Shown: one piece after another, positions 1 through 7,306 of the stretch
How the letters are laid out: each line of letters opens with the position of its first letter
Numbering within the stretch: position 1 is the first letter of the stretch
Assembly: GCA_021818125.1 (NCBI GenBank)
Contig: JAKAFG010000020.1
Span: forward strand, 1-16,475
Source of the DNA: Pseudomonadota bacterium
Lineage (GTDB): Bacteria > Pseudomonadota > Gammaproteobacteria > Acidithiobacillales > Acidithiobacillaceae
DNA length: 16,475 nt
Direction: 5' to 3'
Notes under the pieces: generated by a model
What the model saw: only the letters and a program-made list of their open reading frames with translations
The model's database searches: none
What the model was told of the DNA's origin: nothing
Made by a program: the position numbers and the translations under genes

Positions 1-384
1 GCCGAACATCAGGCCTTGGTCACCAGCGCCCTGATCGAGGTCAAGGCCGGCACCTTCGTCCACGCCTTGAGCGATATCAGGGGATTGCTTGTCCAAGGTC
101 TGCACCACCGCGCAGGAGGCCCAGTCGAAACCCATATCCGAGGAGTTATAACCGATCCGGCGCACGGTCTGGCGCGCCACATCCGCATAATCCACCACCG
201 CTGTGGTGGTAATTTCACCCGCGAGCACGATCAGACCGGTAGTAATCAGCGTCTCAGCCGCCACGCGGCCGCGGGGGTCCTGAGCCAGAATCGCGTCAAG
301 AATGGCATCGGAAATCTGATCCGCGACTTTATCGGGGTGACCTTCGGAAACAGATTCAGAGGTGAAAAGATGACTTTTGGACAT
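1..384 (-). CDS. metK: S-adenosylmethionine synthetase, N-terminal part (3' end outside window)
   Basis: MetK makes S-adenosylmethionine from methionine and ATP in the cytoplasm and so supplies the methyl cycle. The 128 residues visible begin MSKSHLFTSESVSEGHPDK and end in DQGAGDQGLMFG. These are the family's N-terminal ATP/methionine-binding block (GHPDK at residues 15-19) and the flexible active-site loop region. Full-length MetK is about 390 residues, so roughly the first third is present and the gene runs off the left edge. The ATG at 384 is chosen because GAGGAG lies 8 bases upstream and the protein aligns with E. coli MetK from residue 1. A 140-base gap separates it from the upstream gene on the same strand, so it probably has its own promoter. 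Identification is very secure. Confidence 0.97.
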   Translation of the reverse strand, partial: MSKSHLFTSESVSEGHPDKVADQISDAILDAILAQDPRGRVAAETLITTGLIVLAGEITTTAVVDYADVARQTVRRIGYNSSDMGFDWASCAVVQTLDKQSPDIAQGVDEGAGLDLDQGAGDQGLMFG

Positions 385-386
385 GC

Positions 387-423
387 GCTAGGCTCCTCGC
401 TGGCTAGGCCGACTGTCACAGTC
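387..423 (-). promoter_or_regulatory. metK leader: palindrome and direct repeats around the ribosome-binding site
   Basis: Seen directly: a perfect 6+1+6 inverted repeat, GACTGT-N-ACAGTC, at 411-423. Two direct copies of GCTAGGC (GCCTAGC on the coding strand) lie at 387-393 and 403-409 and flank the metK Shine-Dalgarno GAGGAG (393-398). The layout could form a small leader hairpin or a repressor/translation-control site. It does not match any SAM riboswitch consensus I know. Its function is inference only. Confidence 0.4.
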
Positions 424-439
424 GACAGGGACAGCGCGC

Positions 440-469
440 ACTATATCAAAGGAAAGCAGCACAAGCGAA
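440..469 (-). promoter_or_regulatory. candidate metK promoter
   Basis: On the minus strand TATAGT (440-445) is preceded, after 18 bases, by TTCGCT (464-469). The -10 is fair and the -35 is poor. Transcription would start near 433, giving a leader of about 50 bases that contains the palindrome at 411-423. Confidence 0.3.
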
Positions 470-524
470 GTGAAACGCGCTCACCGCAAAGGCAAAAATT
501 GCTCAAGCAGGGCGGGTATACGGC

Positions 525-1130
525 TTAAGGATGCGCCGGACCGACCACCGGGAAAGAGGATTTTTTGCTACCGCCCCAAAAATAGGAAATGCCACCTGTC
601 ACCTGTACATCGTTGAGGTTAGCGCTGCTGGGCGTAGGGGCACTAAAGAGCAACTGGTCCTGCACACCCAGGCGCAAACCAATCTGATCATTCAATAGGT
701 ACTGATATCCCACCCCGAAGACGCCCATCAACGAGGTGCCCCGCCCGAGCTGGTTATTAAACAGGTTGCTGGATGCCCCCAAACCCAGAGAGAGATAAGG
801 AGTATCAGGGCTATCAAAAGCGTAAAGATTACCGAGGACCGCGCCACTGTATTGATTGGCGGCGTTAGCATGCGCGGGGCTCTGTAACTGAGCAAAGGCT
901 GCCGCCACTTGCGCTTCGACCCCCACATGGGCATCCACACGATGCCCTAGACGCAAGCCAACCACACCAGCATTACCTCCGCCACCCAGTCCGCTGGATG
1001 CATCAAAAAAGGTGCTCCCGCCAAAGAGATTGATGTAGGTCTCATCATGCGCGGACTGGCCCGCCGCCCAAGCCGGAATGGCGAGGACAAGCCCGGAGAA
1101 CACCAGTAAAGCGCGCAACCCCCACTTCAT
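525..1130 (-). CDS. Secreted outer-membrane beta-barrel-like protein, orphan
   Basis: A 201-residue protein with a clear Sec signal peptide (basic MKWGLR, a hydrophobic core, then AWAA, cleavage near residue 23). The mature part is rich in Gly, Ala, Ser and Asn. It has alternating hydrophobic stretches typical of a small beta-barrel (VGLRLGHRV, PYLSLGLGASS, GVGYQYLL, IGLRLGVQDQLL, VTGGISYFWGG). A tail of about 15 residues follows the last predicted strand, whereas most barrels end at a terminal Phe. It resembles outer membrane beta-barrel/OmpW-OmpA-like domains in general style, but I cannot assign a family or substrate. The ATG at 1130 has GAGGTG 9 bases upstream. It is divergent from the kinase at 1253 and lies on the same strand as metK, 140 bases upstream of it. 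Confidence 0.75.
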   Translation of the reverse strand: MKWGLRALLVFSGLVLAIPAWAAGQSAHDETYINLFGGSTFFDASSGLGGGGNAGVVGLRLGHRVDAHVGVEAQVAAAFAQLQSPAHANAANQYSGAVLGNLYAFDSPDTPYLSLGLGASSNLFNNQLGRGTSLMGVFGVGYQYLLNDQIGLRLGVQDQLLFSAPTPSSANLNDVQVTGGISYFWGGSKKSSFPVVGPAHP

Positions 1131-1146
1131 GACCTAATGCACCTCG

Positions 1147-1155
1147 TATATAGCA
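1147..1155 (-). promoter_or_regulatory. candidate extended -10 element for the beta-barrel gene
   Basis: The minus strand reads TGCTATATA here, an extended -10 (TGn plus TATATA). There is no convincing -35 at 16-18 bases. The predicted start near 1140 would leave a very short leader that clips the GAGGTG ribosome-binding site (1140-1145), which weakens the call. Confidence 0.25.
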
Positions 1156-1175
1156 GCACTATGAACTGAAACCTG

Positions 1176-1204
1176 TTACAATCATAGCCTGATTTAGATA
1201 AATA
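1176..1204 (+). promoter_or_regulatory. candidate promoter of the PfkB kinase gene
   Basis: TTACAA (1176-1181), a 17-base spacer, then TAAATA (1199-1204). The region is AT-rich compared with its surroundings and sits in the divergent gap between the beta-barrel and kinase genes. The start would be near 1211, giving a leader of about 42 bases. Confidence 0.45.
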
Positions 1205-1252
1205 TACCACACCCTTTAGCCCACTTTGACAAAAAACCAACAAGGAGTATTC

Positions 1253-2194
1253 ATGTCCACTCTCGTCTGCGGTTCTCTGGCCTTTGATACCATCATGGTT
1301 TTTCAGGACCGCTTCAAGGCGCACATTCTGCCCGATCAGGTACACATGCTGAACGTGTCCTTCACCGTCCCGGAAATGCGGCGCGACTTTGGCGGCTGTG
1401 CCGGCAACATCGCGTACAACCTAAAATTGTTAGGTGGCAACCCGCTGATTGTCGGCACCGCTGGCCAGGACTTCACACCCTACCTCGATCACCTGGAGGC
1501 ACAAGAGTTAGACACCAGGCTACTGCGGATTCTCCCGGACCATTACACCGCACAGGCCTTCATTACCACTGATCTGGACGACAATCAGATCACCGCCTTT
1601 CACCCCGGCGCCATGTTTCAGGCCCAGGAAAATCATCTGGCCGGCCGCATTCCCGAGGGTGTGCATTGGGCCATTGTTTCACCCGATGGCCTCGGCGCCA
1701 TGGTGCAGCATTTGGAAGACCTTACGAATGCTGGCATCCCCACACTGTTTGATCCCGGTCAGGGCTTGCCCCTCTTTGATGCGGAAACCCTGACGCATCT
1801 GATTGATCGCGCCGACTACCTCACCGTCAATGATTATGAGTGCCAGATGGTACAGGCACGCACAGGTCTCCGTGTCGACGAGCTCTGCCAGCGTCTGAAA
1901 GCCCTGATTGTCACCCGCGGCGAGCATGGCTCGGTGATTTATCATGATGGCGAGGAGACGATCATTCCGGCCGCCAAGCCCAAAGCCGTTTTGGACCCTA
2001 CCGGATGCGGTGATGCCTATCGCGCAGGGCTGCTCTATGGACTGGAACGCGACCTCGGCTGGGAAACGATCGGTAAGATCGCCTCGTTGATGGGCGCCTA
2101 TAAGATTGAAAGTGCAGGCACCCAGAACCACCGTTTTACCTGGCCGGAATTTCAGGCGCGCTATCATGAAAACTTTGGCGAGAATATCGGCTAG
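1253..2194 (+). CDS. PfkB-family kinase, probable adenosine/nucleoside kinase
   Basis: A 313-residue ribokinase/PfkB-fold kinase. The substrate-side motif GGCAGN is at residues 47-52. The C-terminal anion-hole signature DPTGCGDAYRAG begins at residue 248, with catalytic base Asp254. The form DPTGCGD followed by YRAGLLYGL is, from memory, that of the proteobacterial adenosine kinase-like branch rather than ribokinase or fructokinase. The ATG at 1253 is preferred because AAGGAG lies 5 bases upstream; an in-frame TTG at 1226 has no ribosome-binding site. If it is adenosine kinase, it converts adenosine plus ATP to AMP. That would remove the adenosine released from S-adenosylhomocysteine, which suits its position beside metK. 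Other sugar or nucleoside substrates cannot be excluded. The stop lies 12 bases from the convergent rhodanese stop. Confidence 0.85.
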   Translation: MSTLVCGSLAFDTIMVFQDRFKAHILPDQVHMLNVSFTVPEMRRDFGGCAGNIAYNLKLLGGNPLIVGTAGQDFTPYLDHLEAQELDTRLLRILPDHYTAQAFITTDLDDNQITAFHPGAMFQAQENHLAGRIPEGVHWAIVSPDGLGAMVQHLEDLTNAGIPTLFDPGQGLPLFDAETLTHLIDRADYLTVNDYECQMVQARTGLRVDELCQRLKALIVTRGEHGSVIYHDGEETIIPAAKPKAVLDPTGCGDAYRAGLLYGLERDLGWETIGKIASLMGAYKIESAGTQNHRFTWPEFQARYHENFGENIG

Positions 2195-2206
2195 ATTTCG
2201 AGCCAC

Positions 2207-2593
2207 TTAGGAAACGATGGGCTTATCCTCGGCATCCCAGACATTGATGCCGCCGCCGAGGTTATAAACTTCGGTAAAGCCCATCTCCTGCAAAGTCACC
2301 GCCGCCAGTGCGGAGCGCGTTCCGCTGTCACAGTAAAGGACAACGACCCGATCACGCGCCAAGGCCAACTCCGGATGACAATGGCCATACTCCGGATCGG
2401 CCAAAGCCTCCAGATAGCCGCGGGGCACATGGATAGCATCGGGCAAATGCCCCTCCACGAAGGCGCAGGACTCCCGGACATCCACCACCAGCACATCATC
2501 GCGGCTGTGCAGCCAGTCCTCCAGCGTGTCGCAGTCTATTTCGCGAATTTGACTGCGCGCATTCCGTATAAAATCTGCCAGTGATTTGGCCAC
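2207..2593 (-). CDS. Single-domain rhodanese-like sulfurtransferase
   Basis: A 128-residue protein covering one rhodanese domain: VLVVDVRE near residues 34-41, EGHLPDAIHVPRG near 47-59, the active-site loop CDSGTR with nucleophile Cys88, and the ending EVYNLGGGINVWD. Such proteins carry persulfide sulfur on the Cys, or act in sulfur trafficking or detoxification. The GTG at 2593 is chosen because a perfect AGGAGG (2602-2607) lies 8 bases upstream. A longer ATG start at 2680 would add a non-conserved segment overlapping the upstream gene. It lies 34 bases after the host-attachment-like gene and is probably co-transcribed with it. It has no signal peptide and is likely cytoplasmic. The exact sulfur donor and acceptor are unknown. 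Confidence 0.88.
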   Translation of the reverse strand: MAKSLADFIRNARSQIREIDCDTLEDWLHSRDDVLVVDVRESCAFVEGHLPDAIHVPRGYLEALADPEYGHCHPELALARDRVVVLYCDSGTRSALAAVTLQEMGFTEVYNLGGGINVWDAEDKPIVS

Positions 2594-2601
2594 TACTCCT
2601 C

Positions 2602-2607
2602 CCTCCT
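2602..2607 (-). promoter_or_regulatory. ribosome-binding site fixing the GTG start of the rhodanese gene
   Basis: The minus strand reads AGGAGG 8 bases before GTG at 2593, within a purine-rich stretch CAGGAGGGAGGAG (2596-2608). This is much stronger than anything upstream of the alternative ATG at 2680, so the shorter protein is preferred. Confidence 0.75.
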
Positions 2608-2627
2608 GCAACAAAACCTGCAAGCCC

Positions 2628-3080
2628 TCATGGACACATGACCTGGGCGAGATGCTTACTGAGCTCCTCAACACCGACATAGGTATAATCCTTGTTCAAA
2701 GTGCCTGAAACCATTGCGCTGGTAGGTGCGTCCAGTTTTTCGCGCAGCAAACCCAGAATATGCGGAGAAGCGACAAGCACCAGGTGTTGGAAAGCATTCT
2801 GCTTTCGCGCCTCACCTAAATAGGTCGCCAATTCACTGGCGAAGAGCAACATTTCCGTCTCTTTAGGACTGGTTTGCCACTCGATGCCAGGTCGCGCCCC
2901 GGCGGCGAAGCTCTGCTGAACGCGCCCTCCCGCATCCGTCACCAGATCGTCCTGATGTTTGCGGCTGTCGGGGTGGGTCCAATCCTGCAAGAGATGCAGC
3001 CCTGTATCGCAACCTTCATTTTTAAAGAGGCGCGCTTCTGCGGCATTGCTCACCAACACCCAAGTTACGGTAGCCATCAT
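2628..3080 (-). CDS. 'Host attachment' family (baeRF-like) protein
   Basis: A 150-residue protein beginning MMATVTWVLVSNAAEARLF. That N-terminal strand, a central region with HPDSRKHQDD and GRVQQSF, and the C-terminal VLVASPHILGLLREKL with a closing VEELSKHL helix match the family named after an Agrobacterium attachment protein. Bioinformatically the family is grouped with bacterial relatives of archaeal/eukaryotic release factor eRF1 (baeRF). Its biochemical role is not settled, and the name 'host attachment' should not be read literally here. AAGGAG lies 5 bases before the ATG at 3080 (8 bases before a second ATG at 3077). It leads a two-gene unit with the rhodanese and is divergent from glgP. 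Confidence 0.8.
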   Translation of the reverse strand: MMATVTWVLVSNAAEARLFKNEGCDTGLHLLQDWTHPDSRKHQDDLVTDAGGRVQQSFAAGARPGIEWQTSPKETEMLLFASELATYLGEARKQNAFQHLVLVASPHILGLLREKLDAPTSAMVSGTLNKDYTYVGVEELSKHLAQVMCP

Positions 3081-3104
3081 GTATTCTCCTTTATCGATTG
3101 GTCC

Positions 3105-3132
3105 CTTATATAGATGGATGCGGCAATGACAA
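3105..3132 (-). promoter_or_regulatory. candidate promoter of the host-attachment/rhodanese unit
   Basis: On the minus strand TTGTCA (3127-3132), a 16-base spacer and TATAAG (3105-3110). Each box matches the sigma-70 consensus at 5 of 6 positions. The start would be near 3098, with a leader of about 18 bases that still contains the AAGGAG site. This is one of the best promoter matches in the window. Confidence 0.55.
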
Positions 3133-3154
3133 AAAACAAGCAAGAAACTCTCCT

Positions 3155-3183
3155 TTCCCTGGGCCATAACATCATTCTATGAT
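3155..3183 (+). promoter_or_regulatory. candidate glgP promoter
   Basis: TATGAT (3178-3183) is a good -10. The only -35 at 17 bases is the weak TTTCCC (3155-3160). A start near 3190 would place the upstream ATG at 3179 outside the transcript, in line with the preferred glgP start at 3221. Confidence 0.3.
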
Positions 3184-3220
3184 GAGATTGTCTGTCACCC
3201 GCCTTTTGAGGAGTCTCACC

Positions 3221-5707
3221 ATGCCTGCCCCACGCCTCAGCAAAACCGCGTGTTCCCTACCCCCTTTGGGCATGGATGCTTCCAGTCTGTGCATAGACAC
3301 TCGTCATTATCTGCTGCGCACTCTGGGTACCGAAGAAACGGCAAACTCGGGGAGCAGCGTTTATACGGCTCTGGCCATGAGTCTGCGTGACCGCTTGGTC
3401 GAACGCTGGAAAAATACCCAGAAAAAGGTGGCCGCCGAGAATGACAAGCGCACCTTTTATCTATCCCTGGAGTTCCTGCTCGGGCGGACTATGGGCAATG
3501 CCCTGCTGAATCTGGGTTTGGAAGACGCTGCACGCGATGTACTGACCCAGGAGCATCGTGAGCTGATGGACATCATCGAAGTGGAGCCTGACGCCGGCCT
3601 GGGTAACGGTGGCCTGGGCCGTCTTGCGGCATGCTTTCTGGATAGCTGCGCCTCTCTGGGTTTGCCGGTCACGGGTTATGGTATCCGCTACGATTACGGC
3701 ATGTTCCGTCAGGAAATTCGTGGTGGCGAGCAGGTGGAGGAACCTGATCACTGGTTGAAGAACGGCTACCCCTGGGAACTGAAACGGCCAGCGCGCGTGC
3801 GCCGGGTCCATTTTTTTGGGCGTAGCGACACCTATTATGATGCTCAAGGAAAAATGCATTGGCGTTGGGTCGACACCCACGATGTGCTTGCCGTACCTTA
3901 CGATGTCCCCATTCCCGGCTATCGCAATGAAGTGGTCAATACCCTGCGCCTCTGGCGTGCGGCGTCCACCGACATTTTTGATCTCGGTGAATTCAATGCG
4001 GGCGCTTATCCGGAGGCGGTCGCGGCAAAAAATAATGCAGAGCATATCAGCATGGTGCTCTATCCCAACGATAGCAGCGAAAATGGCAAAGAGTTGCGCT
4101 TGCGCCAACAGTACTTTCTGGCCTCCGCCAGTCTTCAGGATGTGGTCGCGGACTGGGTCTCCGTGCATGGCGAAAATTTCCGCGATTTTGCCAAACATCA
4201 CTGCTTCCAGCTCAATGACACCCATCCCAGTTGCGCCGTGCCGGAACTGATGCGCCTGCTGATGGATGAGCATGGCCTGAACTGGCAAGACGCATGGGAC
4301 ATCACCAGCCACACCATGGCCTATACCAACCACACGTTATTGCCAGAAGCACTAGAGCGGTGGTCGGTGCGTTTATTCCGACAGCTCCTGCCACGCCTGC
4401 TGGAAATCATCCTGGAAATCAATGGACGTTTCCTGCAAGAGGTGGCACGGCGCGCACCGGGTGACACCAGCTTGCTGCGGCGATTGTCCATTATCGAAGA
4501 AGGCGGCGAGCAGATGGTGCGGATGGCGCACCTCGCCGTGGTGGGCAGCTTTTCGGTCAATGGGGTCGCGGCACTGCACACCCAACTCCTCTGCGATGAG
4601 CTTTTCGCCGATTTTCACCGTCTCTGGCCGAAGAAGTTTAACAACAAAACCAACGGGGTGACACCGCGGCGCTGGCTGCAATGGGCCAACCCAGGGCTAC
4701 GTGACCTCCTCACCGAGTGCATCGGCCCCGACTGGAAGTACGACCTGGAACGCTTACGGGACCTGGCACCGGCAGCGGATGATGCAGCGTTCCGCAAGCG
4801 CTGGGCAGAGGTACGTCGTGTTAACAAGGAACGGTTGGCGGCACTCGTACATCAGCATACCGGCGTCACCTTCATCTCCGATGCCTTGGTGGACGTGCAG
4901 GTGAAGCGCATCCACGAATACAAGCGGCAACTGCTCAACGCCCTGCATGTCGTTCACCTCTACGACCGTATCAAGCGCGGCGAAGCTGCCGAGGTGACTC
5001 CCCGCAATGTCCTGTTCGCCGGCAAGGCGGCGCCTGGCTACTTTATGGCCAAGCGTACCATCAAGTTCATCAACAACATTGCCAATGTCATCAATCACGA
5101 CCCGGATACGGAAGGCTTGCTGCGCGTGAGTTTCCTACCGGACTACAGGGTCTCCCTCATGGAGCATATCTGCGCGGCGACTGACCTCTCCGAGCAGATA
5201 TCCACCGCGGGTAAGGAGGCCTCCGGTACCGGCAACATGAAGTTCATGATGAATGGCGCCCTGACCATCGGCACTCTGGATGGTGCCAATATCGAAATTC
5301 GCGAAGCGGTCGGTGCGGAGCACTTTTTCCTCTTCGGGCTCAATGCCCAAGAGGTCAGACAACTGCGCGGACACTACAATCCAGAGATATATATTCAGAC
5401 GGACCGCGATTTGGCGCGGGTCATGGACCTGCTGCAAAGCGGCTATTTCAACCCCTTTGAACCAGGTATTTTCGATCCCATCATCCACGCCGTCACCCAT
5501 CCCCATGACCCGTGGATGGTGCTCGCCGACTTCACCAGCTACAAGTTGAAGCAACGGGAAGCGGCGGAACTCTGGCATGATCAGACCGAATGGCAGCGTC
5601 TCAGCATCCTCAACACGGCGGCCAGCGGCGTTTTTTCCAGTGATCGGACCATCGCCCAGTACAACACGGACATCTGGCACCTGAAACCTCTGGTCATGGC
5701 CCCATGA
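3221..5707 (+). CDS. glgP: Glycogen/starch (alpha-glucan) phosphorylase
   Basis: An 828-residue GT35 phosphorylase that releases glucose-1-phosphate from alpha-1,4-glucans using orthophosphate and pyridoxal phosphate. Visible family blocks are LGNGGLGR (residues 127-134), GYGIRYDYGMF, QLNDTHPSCAVPELMR, GKAAPGYFMAK and LPDYRVSLMEHI. The PLP signature EASGTGNMKF contains the PLP-binding Lys674, and LDGANIEI follows. Length is close to E. coli GlgP (815). The ATG at 3221 has GAGGAG 7 bases upstream; the earlier ATG at 3179 would add 14 non-conserved residues. No other glg genes are in the window, so the glucan supply is encoded elsewhere. It precedes gpmI, which catalyses a step in lower glycolysis. 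Whether it acts on glycogen or maltodextrin cannot be told from sequence. Confidence 0.95.
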   Translation: MPAPRLSKTACSLPPLGMDASSLCIDTRHYLLRTLGTEETANSGSSVYTALAMSLRDRLVERWKNTQKKVAAENDKRTFYLSLEFLLGRTMGNALLNLGLEDAARDVLTQEHRELMDIIEVEPDAGLGNGGLGRLAACFLDSCASLGLPVTGYGIRYDYGMFRQEIRGGEQVEEPDHWLKNGYPWELKRPARVRRVHFFGRSDTYYDAQGKMHWRWVDTHDVLAVPYDVPIPGYRNEVVNTLRLWRAASTDIFDLGEFNAGAYPEAVAAKNNAEHISMVLYPNDSSENGKELRLRQQYFLASASLQDVVADWVSVHGENFRDFAKHHCFQLNDTHPSCAVPELMRLLMDEHGLNWQDAWDITSHTMAYTNHTLLPEALERWSVRLFRQLLPRLLEIILEINGRFLQEVARRAPGDTSLLRRLSIIEEGGEQMVRMAHLAVVGSFSVNGVAALHTQLLCDELFADFHRLWPKKFNNKTNGVTPRRWLQWANPGLRDLLTECIGPDWKYDLERLRDLAPAADDAAFRKRWAEVRRVNKERLAALVHQHTGVTFISDALVDVQVKRIHEYKRQLLNALHVVHLYDRIKRGEAAEVTPRNVLFAGKAAPGYFMAKRTIKFINNIANVINHDPDTEGLLRVSFLPDYRVSLMEHICAATDLSEQISTAGKEASGTGNMKFMMNGALTIGTLDGANIEIREAVGAEHFFLFGLNAQEVRQLRGHYNPEIYIQTDRDLARVMDLLQSGYFNPFEPGIFDPIIHAVTHPHDPWMVLADFTSYKLKQREAAELWHDQTEWQRLSILNTAASGVFSSDRTIAQYNTDIWHLKPLVMAP

Positions 5708-5732
5708 CAGGATTCGCCTGATCTGTTTTAAT
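5704..5732 (+). promoter_or_regulatory. candidate gpmI promoter at the glgP stop
   Basis: ATGACA (5704-5709, overlapping the glgP stop), a 17-base spacer and TTTAAT (5727-5732), each 5 of 6 to consensus. The start would be near 5739, giving a leader of about 35 bases before the gpmI ATG. It could drive the gpmI-envC-ctpA unit independently of glgP. Confidence 0.45.
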
Positions 5733-5773
5733 GCCTTCACTAACGGGGTGCGTTCGCCACACAGAGGAAACTG

Positions 5774-7303
5774 ATGACTCATAAACCACGTCCGGTGTTA
5801 CTCCTGATCCTTGACGGCTGGGGTTATCGCGAGGAACCCGAGGATAATGCCATTGCCCAGGCACGCACGCCGAACTGGGATGGTTGGTGGCAGAGTTATC
5901 CCCATGGCCTCATCAATGCGTCCGGGGCCTCGGTAGGACTTCCAGGCGGGCAGATGGGCAACAGCGAAGTCGGGCACATCAATATCGGTGCCGGTCGCGT
6001 GGTATATCAGGAGTACGAACGTATTAATCGTGCCATCGGCGATGGCAGCTTTTATTCTAACCGCGCCCTCTGTGCGGCGGTGGATGCCGCCAAGGCACAA
6101 GGCGGTGCTGTACATATTCTTGGTCTGCTTTCAGCGGGCGGGGTGCATTCCCACGAAGAACACATTCTCGCGGCGTTGCGCCTGGCACGAGATCGGGGCA
6201 CCGAACGGGTTTACGTGCATGCCTTTCTGGATGGCCGCGACACCCTGCCACGCTGTGCGGAGGCCTCTCTGGAGAGGCTGGACGCGGAGATAAACACCCA
6301 CGGAGGTGCTCTGGCTTCAGTGATTGGCCGTTTTTATGCCATGGATCGTGACCACCGCTGGGACCGGGTACAGCAGACCTATGATCTGCTTACACTCGGC
6401 AAGGGTGAGCACTATGCTACGGGTGTCGAAGCGCTCGCTGCCGCCTACGCACGCGGCGAGAGCGACGAATTTGTCGCCGCCTCCCGGATTGGTGCCAGCC
6501 CCGCGTGCATCAGTGATCACGATGCCGTGTTATTCATGAACTTTCGCTCCGATCGCGCCCGGCAGATCACCCGCCCCTTTATCGAAGCAGACTTCGACGG
6601 CTTTACGCGGCAGGCGATACCCCATCTCGCAGACTTCGTTACCCTCACAGAATACAGCGAGCGCTTTGACGTGCATGTCGCTTACCCTCCCACCCGTCTG
6701 AAAAATACCTTTGGCGAATGGGTATCGCAATTCGGCTTGCATCAGTTGCGCATCGCCGAAACCGAAAAATACGCCCACGTCACCTTCTTTTTAAATGGCG
6801 GCGACGAAAAGGTCTTCCCCGGTGAGGATCGGGTGTTGATTCCCTCCCCCAAGGTCACCACCTACGATCTGCAGCCAGAAATGAGCGTGAACGAACTGAC
6901 CGATACGCTGGTCACCCGTATTGAAAGTCGCCATTACGATGCTATCATCTGCAATATCGCCAATCCTGACATGGTCGGCCACAGTGGCAAACTGGCTGCC
7001 GCCATTGCTGCAGTGGAAGCGGTAGACCGCAGCCTGGGTCGTATTGTCAGCGCCGTGCGCGCCGTAGGCGGCGAAGTGCTGATCACTGCCGATCATGGCA
7101 ACGTTGAACAAATGCTGGACGTCGATAGCGGCCAGGCACACACCTCCCATACCCACAATCCGGTGCCCCTGCTTTATATCGGGCGTTCTGCTGAGATTCT
7201 ATCCGGGGGTGCTCTGGAAGATCTGGCCCCCACTCTGCTTCAGCTCATGGGCCTGCCGGTGCCTCCTGAGATGGGCGGGAAGAACCTGGTGCAGACCTTC
7301 TAA
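5774..7303 (+). CDS. gpmI: 2,3-bisphosphoglycerate-independent phosphoglycerate mutase
   Basis: A 509-residue iPGM of the alkaline phosphatase superfamily that interconverts 3- and 2-phosphoglycerate through a phosphoserine, using Mn2+. LLILDGWG gives metal ligand Asp14. GNSEVGH gives the phosphoserine Ser64. HAFLDGRDT, YAMDRDHRWDR and FRSDRARQ line the substrate side. The PDMVGH motif (Asp399, His403) and TADHGN (Asp440, His441) complete the metal sites. Length is typical and all key residues are present. GAGG lies 6 bases before the ATG. The stop is 3 bases before the EnvC-like gene, and the order gpmI-envC-ctpA is common in proteobacteria, which supports one transcript. Confidence 0.97.
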   Translation: MTHKPRPVLLLILDGWGYREEPEDNAIAQARTPNWDGWWQSYPHGLINASGASVGLPGGQMGNSEVGHINIGAGRVVYQEYERINRAIGDGSFYSNRALCAAVDAAKAQGGAVHILGLLSAGGVHSHEEHILAALRLARDRGTERVYVHAFLDGRDTLPRCAEASLERLDAEINTHGGALASVIGRFYAMDRDHRWDRVQQTYDLLTLGKGEHYATGVEALAAAYARGESDEFVAASRIGASPACISDHDAVLFMNFRSDRARQITRPFIEADFDGFTRQAIPHLADFVTLTEYSERFDVHVAYPPTRLKNTFGEWVSQFGLHQLRIAETEKYAHVTFFLNGGDEKVFPGEDRVLIPSPKVTTYDLQPEMSVNELTDTLVTRIESRHYDAIICNIANPDMVGHSGKLAAAIAAVEAVDRSLGRIVSAVRAVGGEVLITADHGNVEQMLDVDSGQAHTSHTHNPVPLLYIGRSAEILSGGALEDLAPTLLQLMGLPVPPEMGGKNLVQTF

Positions 7304-7306
7304 GCC

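Noticed and set aside
491..512. Possible terminator after the beta-barrel gene (TGCTTGAGCA then ATTTTT on the minus strand)
   Set aside because: The stem is only 3-4 bases with a tiny loop, too weak to call.
16..528. 170-residue plus-strand reading frame opposite metK
   Set aside because: It is antisense to a secure metK gene, has no ribosome-binding site and no family likeness.
1226..1255. TTG start at 1226 for the kinase, or TTGACA (1226-1231) as a -35 box
   Set aside because: The TTG has no ribosome-binding site, while ATG 1253 has AAGGAG. A -10 at 17 bases from TTGACA would overlap the start codon.
3461..4333. 290-residue minus-strand frame inside glgP
   Set aside because: Mirror frame of a highly conserved coding region; no start signals or recognisable protein.
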